Source: Mesostigma viride
Lineage: Eukaryota; Streptophyta; Mesostigmatophyceae; Mesostigmatales; Mesostigmataceae
DNA length: 64,000 nt
Reading direction: 5' to 3'
Assembly (NCBI GenBank): GCA_009746045.1
Contig: RPFO01000594.1
Location: forward strand, 1,036,653-1,100,652
Shown: piece after piece, positions 56,317 to 64,000 of the stretch
Layout: each line of letters opens with the position of its first letter
How positions within the stretch are numbered: the stretch's first letter is position 1
The notes under the pieces: model-generated
What the model was told of the DNA's origin: nothing
Databases searched by the model: none
Seen by the model: the letters and a program-made list of their open reading frames with translations, nothing else
Made by a program: the position numbers and the translations under genes

Positions 56317-57922
56317 CTAGGACCTCCCCTTCTCTTCGGCAAGGCGGTAGGAGACCTCTTTAAACCTGTTCTGGATACCTCTGTAGCGATGCCTACCTCT
56401 GATCTTGAACGCCTTATTAGTAGATTTACAGCCACTGAGCCGGAAGCTTTAGCTGCCATTGCCACCCATCCCCAACAACTAGGCAAGCACCCTTGTAAAT
56501 TCATAGGTGGACGGATTTTTGTATGTGCAGATAGCAGACTCTCCCCCTCAATGGCGCCTGTATGTCCCTCCTATCTGTCGCTCCTCCTTGCTCTTTGAGT
56601 TGCATGACTTAGCTGCTCATCAGGGTGGTAAACGGGTACGGGACTTAGTAGCCCGCTCTTACTATTGGCCTTCCCTTTTAAAAGATGTAGATGAGTATGT
56701 TAGGACCTGTCAATCTTGCCACGAGATGAAACCCAACAATGTAGGACAGATAGCAGAACCTAGGACCCTACCTGATCCTATCATGCCGTGGGACTCCATT
56801 ATGATGGATTTTGTAGGACCTTTTAGGAAGAATGATAGAGGTAACGCCCAGATCCTTGTGTTTGTAGATCGTTTTACCCGTATGTGTCATCTCGTGCCGT
56901 GTCCCTTGGAACTCACCGCACGCGATTGCGCACGCCTGTACCTTAATAACGTCTATAGATATCATGGGTTGAGTAGGCAGTTTATTAGTGATAAAGATAA
57001 GCTATTTACCTCTGACTTTTGGCAGCAGTTTTTCGCTGCTATCGGTACCAAGGTTACGTTCGGTACTGCCTACCACTCCTCCTCCTCTCATTTAGTAGAG
57101 CGTCTTAATAGGGTAGTGGAAGAAGCGCTGAGGCACTATGTTAATGGTTCTGGGAGTGATTGGGAGGATTATCTATGCTTGGTAGAGTTCTCCCTTAACA
57201 ATTGCCCTCAGGCTGCGCATGGCTATACGCCTTTCTTCCTAGATACAGGGAGACAGCCTCTTACCCCTACCTCTCTCTTAGCTAGCCCCTTACGGGACAG
57301 GGACGATGTGTCCCGGGATACCGTAGAAGGTGTGCATGCCTTACTAGATAAAATGAAAAATGCACATGACCACGCCATTTCAGGGTACCATAGGGCTCAG
57401 GCCAAGTACCTTGCCAGGTTGCGTGCCTCCTTAGATAGAAGAGCGCCTGAAATAGATATAGGAGATTTAGTCTTAGTAGAAGGCCCTCGTGTTGGCCGAT
57501 TTGCTCACAAGTTCGAAGCAGAACTTAAGGTGAAACTTAGGCCCGCCTTCTTAGGACCCCGCTTCCGTGTGTTGTCAAGAGTAGGTAATTTCTTATATAA
57601 AATAGATATCCCTACCTCTTGGCAGACCCATTCCAACACCTTTCATAGAAGCCAGCTGAAGCTTTATCACCAAAGCACGTTCGCTGGTAGAGAATTAGCT
57701 CCTGCCCCTTTAGAGCATAATCCTGATACTGGTGAAGTAGAGGACGAGGTAGAGAGTATCGTGGCCCATAGGGATATTAAAAAGGGCCGCGGTACTCAAC
57801 GCCAGTATAAGTTGAAATGGATGTATGCTCGTAGTGAGGTAGATAAAGTATGGTACACAGAGAGTGAGTTAGATGGTTGTAGCCGTTTGTTGCAGGAGTA
57901 CAAAACCCTACACCAGCTCTAG
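56317..57922 (+). pseudogene. Gypsy integrase with C-terminal chromodomain
   Basis: After a short frame (56389-56598) and a frame change near 56530, one frame of about 460 codons encodes the zinc-binding region (HDLAAHQ...CQSCHEM), the catalytic core with MMDFVGPF, ISDKDKLFTSDFW and VERLNRVVEEAL as Asp, Asp and Glu, a GPRFRV-type C-terminal domain, and a chromodomain-like end (VESIVAHRDIKKGRGTQRQY, LKWMYARSEVDKVWYTESEL). Chromodomains direct such elements to particular chromatin. The integrase part is the best preserved piece of this element. Confidence 0.9.
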
Positions 57923-58003
57923 TTGGCAACCGGCCCTTCCCTTATCGTATGCCTGCTATTGTTGGGTGGTTGGGTGGTCCCCTAGCTCCCCTCCGCAGCC
58001 ATC

Positions 58004-58480
58004 ATGGAACCTACCCCTCCGTCGGAGAGCCAGCCGCCTTCCCCTCCACCGCCTGACCCAGAGTTGTATTTCGAGGCCCTTCCGGGCCGATGGGTCTCCC
58101 GTTCGTGTTATCGTGGTGGACCTGTTCAGCCCGCCCTCCGGGCTCAACATGCGGCATTAGTCAGGGCCGCCCTCTTTGGGGTCGCGTGGTTCGGCCCAGA
58201 CCCCCACGATCCTCACCAGCTAGTCGTGCATGGGTTCGACGATGCCGGACATTGTCTTCTCGGTTGTGGATCGCGCTGTCCGGCCTTGGGGCAGATAACC
58301 GCTATCCTTGAGTGCCCCCGGGTGTTTTCTTACCTGTCTACCCCTGTGGGCCGATCCTGCCTTCGGGATGTGTTCCCTTGGCTTCCGGGCGAGGGCGAGG
58401 CGGAGATAGATGACAACCCCTGCGACCTCCTACGGGCGGTTGAGTTCATATGGAGATTGCTGATCAGTCAGCGGGGGTAG
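58004..58480 (+). CDS. Pro-rich ORF downstream of integrase
   Basis: 158 codons from ATG 58004. A Pro-rich N-terminus is followed by ELYFEALPGRWVSRSCYRGG, a Cys/His-containing middle (GHCLLGCGSRCPALG) and a helical end. GC-rich, unlike the integrase ORF just upstream. No family recognised. It could be a third ORF of the gypsy element or the start of another one. Confidence 0.42.
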   Translation: MEPTPPSESQPPSPPPPDPELYFEALPGRWVSRSCYRGGPVQPALRAQHAALVRAALFGVAWFGPDPHDPHQLVVHGFDDAGHCLLGCGSRCPALGQITAILECPRVFSYLSTPVGRSCLRDVFPWLPGEGEAEIDDNPCDLLRAVEFIWRLLISQRG

Positions 58481-59364
58481 CATATGGTGTCCCTTCCCCT
58501 GCGGACGCACCAGTTGAGGCACAATACACTCCAGAGTATTCGGCTTCAAGTGCAACGTCCTCCGCCTCGGTGTCGGCTCCTTCCCCTGTCCCGTCTTCAC
58601 CACGGTCGACCCGGCACGTTTCGGTGGAGCCTACCCCTCTGGGCTCGGATCGCGGGCCTGACCAGCTGGCGTCTACGGTTTAGGCGATGCAGGCCCAGAT
58701 CCAGTCCCTGGCCTCGGCATTTGGAGCCTTCCTCGCGTCCCAGTCGCATGCTCCGGCCACGCCAGGTGGGGTGTCTGTTGCATCCGTGCCCCCTACCCCT
58801 CCAGTTGCCTCGGCGACGACGGCTTCGCCTACGCTAGGTGAGCCCTCGGTCGCTGCGGTTTCCTCTGTTGCTGCGGCCCCTACACCTCCGGTTGCCTCTG
58901 CGCCTGCGACCGACCCCCCTGCGCCTTTGCGCGAGTCTTCTGCCCCTGCGGCCGCGCTCGCCGTCGCGGCCCCCGAGCCTCCTGCCGCGCCTTCGCAGCC
59001 AGTTCGGGGTTTCTTCGGTGAGACGAGTGGGCTTCCCAGACTATGGGAGGGTGGTCCCCCGCAGAGGATCCCTGTGCCCGATTGGAGCTTAGATGGTAAT
59101 CAGTCCTATGCTGGATTGCCTGTCCCTACGGGTCCTATTTTCAACATGTGGCCTGAGGGTGCGCCTCCACCGGAGACCGGAGCGCCAGATGCGGTGGCGG
59201 GTCCGTCGCGACCTCCTTCGGCCGCGGGCCCGTCGCGGCCTCCTGTGGTAACTGGTACCGGCGCCGCCTGTGCCTGTGCAGGTTCCTACCAGTACCCCTG
59301 TGTCGGCCCCTGCCCCTTCGTCCTCGCGGTCTTTGGCTGCGGTTGCTCGGGCCAGCGGCCCTGA
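58450..59364 (+). CDS. Pro/Ala-rich ORF, possible Gag-like
   Basis: Overlaps the previous ORF by about 30 bases; one in-frame stop at 58681-58683 separates a Ser/Pro-rich N-terminus from the main part (MQAQIQSLASAFGAFLASQS onward). Long Ala/Pro/Val stretches precede a less biased segment (GLPRLWEGGPPQRIPVPDWS). Composition resembles disordered Gag regions. Confidence 0.38.
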
Positions 59365-59878
59365 TCCTCGCGCCACCCGCGCTGCTGATTCCCTCCGGGA
59401 GTTGTCTCAGGGCGATCGGGACCGGGCCCCTTCTGTGGTGCATGCGACGCCGGAGTCGCGCGACACGCCCGTCCCTGGGTATGGTATGTCGGCGCTCGCC
59501 TGCCGACAGTGTGACCTACCGCGCGCCTCCGCCGAGCTTGCCATTTCGCCCATGTCTTATGGGTTCTCCCAGGTGTGTCGGGCGCCGCGGGACCGCCGGC
59601 GTGGCCTACCCATTGAGACTGATCGGCCTCCTTTCGATATGGTTATTCTAGCTGATCCTGTGTTCCAGGGCGAGATCCTGGTTCGGCGCGTTCTGTATCG
59701 CTGGGCTAGGCGCCACAATGGCTTGGACACCTACGGTGGGTTCCAGTGGGCTTACCCTCCGCCGTTGGGCATTATGGCCTCAGATGCTCTTACGGTAGAG
59801 TTTCCTGCGGTGCCGGGTGCTACGTACAGCACGAGGGGATTCATAGGTGTTTGCTCAATTTCACAAGTCTTCAAATGA
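59270..59878 (+). CDS. ORF ending in satellite DNA
   Basis: 202 codons, overlapping the previous frame, which suggests a frameshift of one longer protein. Contains DPVFQGEILVRRVLYRWARR and GFQWAYPPPLGIMASDA. The last about 15 codons run into the sequence leading to the satellite, so the natural C-terminus is probably missing. No family recognised. Confidence 0.38.
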   Translation: MPVQVPTSTPVSAPAPSSSRSLAAVARASGPDPRATRAADSLRELSQGDRDRAPSVVHATPESRDTPVPGYGMSALACRQCDLPRASAELAISPMSYGFSQVCRAPRDRRRGLPIETDRPPFDMVILADPVFQGEILVRRVLYRWARRHNGLDTYGGFQWAYPPPLGIMASDALTVEFPAVPGATYSTRGFIGVCSISQVFK

Positions 59879-59914
59879 GTAAAAATAAAATCTTTCAGAT
59901 CTGAGGGTACCTAA

Positions 59915-60985
59915 AGCTGGACTGTTGCAGGCAGCATGTAGACCATGAAAATAGACCACCCACGAAAATTGGGCTCATTCTGAGCTCAAATGGTGACATG
60001 TGACAGCATACATGTGCAGTTTTTCGTCATTTTCCCCCTTTTCTTACATGAAACAAATATGAATAGTGGACAAATGAACTCATTTCAGGCTGGACTGTTG
60101 CAGGCAGCATGTAGACCATGAAAATAGACCACCCACAAAAATTGGGCTCATTCTGAGCTCAAATGGTGACATGTGACAGCATACATGTGCAGTTTTTCGT
60201 CATTTTCCCCCTTTTCTTACATGCAACAAATATGAATAGTGGACAAATGAACTCATATCAGGCTGGATTCTTGCAGGCAGCATGTAGACCATGAAAATAG
60301 ACCACCCACAAAAATTGGGCTCATTCTGAGCTCAAATGGTGACATGTGACAGCATACATGTGCAGTTTTTCGTCATTTTCCCCCTTTTCTTACATGCAAC
60401 AAATATGAATAGTGGACAAATGAACTCATTTCAGGCTGGATTCTTGCAGGCAGCATTTATACCATGAAAATAGACCACCCACGAAAATTGGGCTCATTCT
60501 GAGCTCAAATGGTGACATGTGACAGCATACATGTGCAGTTTTTCGTCATTTTCCCCCTTTTCTTACATGAAACAAATATGAATAGTGAACAAATGAACTC
60601 ATATCAGGCTGGATTCTTGCAGGCAGCATTTATACCATGAAAATAGACCACCCACGAAAATTGGGCTCATTCTGAGCTCAAATGGTGACATGTGACAGCA
60701 TACATGTGCAGTTTTTCGTCATTTTCCCCCTTTTCTTACATGAAACAAATATGAATAGTGAACAAATGAACTCATTTCAGGCTGGATTCTTGCAGGCAGC
60801 ATCTAGACCATGAAAATAGACCACCCACAAAAATTGGGCTCATTCTGAGCTCAAATGGTGACATGTGACAGCATACATGTGCAGTTTTTCGTCATTTTCT
60901 CGGTTAACTTACATGAAACAAATATGAATAGTGAACAAATGAACTCATATCAAGTTGGATTCTTGCAGGCAGCATTTAGAAAATG
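59915..60985. repeat. 173-bp satellite, about 6 units
   Basis: Start points of the motif GGCTGGATTCTTGCAGGCAG recur at about 59915, 60089, 60262, 60435, 60608, 60781 and 60954, a 173-174 bp period. Units are nearly identical; the last one diverges. Confidence 0.95.
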
Positions 60986-61600
60986 CACATTGCCAGCTTT
61001 TACGTCATATCCCATTGAAAAAAAATAGATGAGCCATGAGCCATGAAACCTGTTCACCCAAATATGGTTTTATCCCATTTGATATATGTTCTACCAATTG
61101 TAAGGATTGGATGAGGACATTTAGCCATGCTTTGTCTATAATGGGACCCCCATGGATGTTGCATTAAGAACTTAGCCATGCTATGCCATGCAGAGAGATG
61201 CTCTCTGTCGAGAAGCCATGCCCTAGCCCTTGCATAGCCATGATGATCTTCCTCCCCCGTGCCAGGATCCCCTTAGCTGGGTTGAACCTGAGACAGCATG
61301 GTGGTGCCGGTGCCCTTGCGGCACCTAGAGCAAGTGTTGCTTACATTCCCACCCTTGCATGAAGTAGCCTAGGATGTATTTAAAGCCATATGCCCCTTCT
61401 CAGGGATATGTGCTACATTGACTCCCAACGGAGTGATGTTGATAATTAATTAATTAATTAATTAATTGTAAGGACATGTAATAAACCTATGAACCAAGGT
61501 CATAAGACACGGAATGTGTTGATCACAAGGCTGCTAGCCGCAAAGCATGCACCGAGAAGGTAGGGCAGCCATGAAAAATTAAAAGCCACATGCGGCAAGG
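60986..61600. other. No gene seen
   Basis: Unique sequence with CCATG-rich stretches (61130-61250) and a short TTAA repeat at about 61444-61465 that might mark an old LINE-B tail. Confidence 0.45.
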
Positions 61601-63096
61601 CTAGTCATCAGAGTCTGAATCAGGAATGATGGGAGGCCGGCGCTTGTGGCGCGGGGTGGCCTTGGCTTGCTTCATTGCCGTGGAACGCTGGGCGACCTGC
61701 TTGCGAATGCACTCAGTAATGTCCGCCTTCCCTCGCGCAATGCTCGCAGGTGGAAGATTTGGCAACTGCACACCGGGGCATGCGCAAAGCGCAGCCTGCA
61801 CCTCATCAAATCCCACTATTTCATCGTCGCCATCGGAGTATAGCAGATGGGCCATGTCGTGCTCCTTACTAAAGGCCGTCACATGGCCATGATACCGCTT
61901 CTCCCCCGAGTTGGGGCCCGAAAATATCTTGCATACCAGGGTCCCCACCAACCATTCCGGCTCTGGCACGTCCATGACACGCGATTTGAAAAGTCCCACC
62001 GCCGTCTTCTCCGCCATCGCCGGGGTTCCGTACCCATCCCACTGAATCCAGTCGAGCGAGAGCCCAACAACAGCATCCTTCGTGTGCTGCGTCAATGTGC
62101 CACTGCTTGTCAAGCCCACCCGGCGCACCTTGCCCCCCCCGCACGCCACGAAGACAAGACGATTGTGCTTGCCTTCACTGAAAATGTGTGGGTACCTGTC
62201 CTTGTGGCGGCGCCCGGGCAGGGGGAAATGGGCCGAGCTCGGGCTGAAGGGCGAAAACCGCGTTGTGTACGAGTGCGAGCCGTAGCACTCAAGTTCAACC
62301 ACGGCGTCTGGCGATAAGTCGCCGGTGATGTTGCGGGCCACCACGTACAGCAAAGGAGTGAAAGGCATTAGGGGGCTGCACAGAAGATCGCAGCTGTCCT
62401 TTAGCCCCGGATGTTGACACATCATCGGCTTCCCCACGTCCTCGATGCCCTCCCATGCTGCAGCGGATGCTCAGTGCTTTAGCGCGACCGCTGCATCCTC
62501 TGCGCGTCGCACAGTGCTCAGGGCTAGCGGGCCGCCCCGCGTGGACAACGGGGTCAACCAGCGGCACGAAGCAACGAGCACCCTCCAATGCTAGACGCGT
62601 TTCCGCATCCAGGTCAGTGGTGGCACTCGGGCCTGCTCCGCTCTGATTGGGTCGCCGCAGCGCCTGGATTTCCGCTCTACAGTGTAGTTGGCCCAATATT
62701 TGCTGCGTCAATGCAATGGCGGCCTCCCAGATTACAAACGACGACAGGGCTTTCTCGGGATCTTGGATGCATCGGCGTTTACAACACCGACCGCGCTGCA
62801 ACTCCGACTGCCGCGATCACGTCGGCATTTGTAGCGTATTTCAATACTGTCGAGGCAGACGATTTTAATCCTGTTGTGCGAGCCTCACGGCACCCACCAT
62901 CTAGATCATCATCGTCATCACTGATATCGAGATGGTCGACCTGCAAGTCATCACCGTCTACTACGCCCTTGTATGCCTCGTGGGGAATCGACACTGCCTG
63001 GGCATAAATTCCGTCCCCTTGTACGACACGGGCCCATGGTGGTCGGGACGTAAGAGGCTCAGCAACACCAAAACGCCGACGAACGTTCGCCAGCAA
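61601..63096 (-). pseudogene. Broken gene with Tudor-like C-terminal segment
   Basis: Three minus-strand frames join into one plausible protein: 63096-62779 (acidic segment HLDISDDDDDLDGG, ending ADVIAAVGVAARS), about 62790-62450 (DPEKALSSFVIWEAAIALTQ and DLDAETRLALEGARCFVPLV), and 62437-61601 (WLVGTLVCKIFSGPN, YHGHVTAFSKEHDMAHLLYS, DGDDEIVGFDEVQ, then basic and PDSDSDD at the end). The DGDDE...V segment resembles Tudor-like chromatin readers. The first frame has a stop at the change point, and no intron with good borders fits, so frameshifts are more likely than splicing. Overall family not recognised; a transposon-borne protein is possible. Confidence 0.5.
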
Positions 63097-63404
63097 GCTG
63101 CCTCATCCCCTGCGGCTAAAACAGGGGGCCCAGGGGTCAAGGGTCGACTTCTTCAATGTCCAACGACATCCAATTCCAGCGCCCCCCACCATATTCGTCA
63201 CGGCGCCTCAAATAGTCTGAACCTTCACGACCGCCCATGGCAGCTCTCGCGAGCGATTATTCTAGCTCCGCAAAATTATTGCAATCAGCCAATTTGATCG
63301 AATTCACCATCGTCTCGCTCGGGGTTGGCACGCCTCTCCCAATGATGCCTCTCCTGCCTCTTTTGTGGCTCGATCTTCCACCGACTCAGCGCGGCGTATG
63401 AAAG
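63097..63404. other. No gene seen
   Basis: Unique sequence between the minus-strand gene and a tandem repeat. Confidence 0.4.
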
Positions 63405-63830
63405 TTCCATTCATGCAGAATTCATTCACCGACCCCCAACACTGACCGTACAGCCAGAACATACGAAAAGGTCTTGCATTCTCAATGAAAATGGGCTGTA
63501 ACGGCATTCCATTGAGAATTCCATTCAGAACTCATTCACCGACCCCCAACACTGACCGTACAGCCTGAATTGGGCTGAACATGCGAAAAGGACTTGCATT
63601 CTCAATGAAAATGGGCTGTTGCGGCATTCCATTGAGAATTCCATTGAGAACCCATTCACCGACCCCCAACACTGACCGTACAGCCTGAACTGGGCTGAAC
63701 ATGCGAAAAGGACTTGCATTCTCAATGAAAATGGGCTGTTGCGGCATTCCATTGAGAATTCCATTGAGAACCCATGCACCGACCCCCAACACTGACCGTA
63801 CAACCTGAACTGGGCTGAACATGCGAGAAA
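63405..63830. repeat. 120-bp tandem repeat, about 3.5 units
   Basis: Units containing CACCGACCCCCAACACTGAC and CATTCTCAATGAAAATGGGC repeat every 120 bp with few changes. The minus-strand frames across it are repeat-derived because 120 is divisible by three. Confidence 0.93.
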
Positions 63831-64000
63831 CGAAGGACCATCCAAAAGTGAAAAAATTCTGATTCAAACAGTCCGCGGTGTTGTCCGAGCCTCGCATGCA
63901 AATGGCATTTGAATGAACAAAGCACAGTGACCGTCGTCTTTGCGCGCGCGCGGCTGCAGGTGCGTACAGCCTGCCAAGCACTACCGGTAATTACTTTGTG
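63831..64000. other. No gene seen at right edge
   Basis: Short unique sequence to the window end. Confidence 0.4.

Larger units (their letters stand above)
47483..57922 (+). mobile_element. Chromovirus-like Ty3/gypsy element, decayed, with nested insertions
   Basis: Gag zinc knuckle, protease, RT, RNase H, integrase and chromodomain occur in Ty3/gypsy order. Codon use is AT-richer than the flanking GC-rich ORFs. Three elements are inserted in pol (51148-52242, 53275-53784, 54618-56316), and many frameshifts exist. No LTR pair was identified on either side, so the true limits are unknown. Confidence 0.85.

Noticed and set aside
63525-63981. Long minus-strand frames with repeated Phe-Ser-Met motifs
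   Set aside because: Created by a 120-bp tandem repeat whose length is a multiple of three.

Overview
This is a eukaryotic nuclear window. Coding sequence is split by long GT-AG introns, and most of the rest is nested transposable elements, minisatellites and satellite DNA. No rRNA, operon or CRISPR array is visible. The element mix (two LINE families with short-repeat tails, a Copia element, a chromodomain-bearing Ty3/gypsy element, TTAA/CTAG-flanked DNA elements) and the GC-rich, intron-rich gene with minisatellite-laden introns suggest a protist, plausibly a green microalga. That assignment is inference; no diagnostic marker gene is present.

Layout. 1-4187: near full-length LINE (family A) with ORF1 and an endonuclease/RT ORF2, broken by frameshifts. 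4188-6219: sparse intergenic DNA with a self-complementary low-complexity block. 6220-28920 (+): one 12-exon gene that I assembled by splice phase and protein continuity. It encodes a receptor-type nucleotide cyclase of about 1,580 residues: signal peptide, two tandem periplasmic-binding-protein-like ectodomains, an EGF-like motif, one membrane span, then two class III cyclase domains. Domain 1 keeps only the metal aspartates and domain 2 keeps only the transition-state Asn/Arg, so the two should form one composite active site. Its introns hold a 40-bp minisatellite of about 43 units, a Harbinger-like MITE, a DNA transposon and repeated copies of exon-end/splice-donor sequence.

29270-36990: LINE remnants around two inverted copies of a TTAA-flanked, piggyBac-like non-autonomous element. 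Each copy preserves the empty site of insertions carried by the other. 37077-47097: a Gag-like ORF interrupted by an almost intact Copia element (38692-46713, minus strand, 696-bp LTRs, 5-bp TSD) whose protease-like domain sits between integrase and RT. 47483-57922: a decayed chromovirus-like Ty3/gypsy element with an extra RNase H hybrid-binding-domain ORF. It is interrupted by a twin-primed LINE-A copy, a LINE-B copy and a CTAG-flanked DNA element. 58004-59878: Pro/Ala-rich ORFs. 59915-60985: a 173-bp satellite. 61601-63096 (-): a broken gene with a Tudor-like C-terminal segment. 63405-63830: a 120-bp tandem repeat.

The single host gene that looks functional is the cyclase. Everything else is mobile or repetitive DNA whose insertions can be ordered in time from target-site duplications and preserved empty sites.
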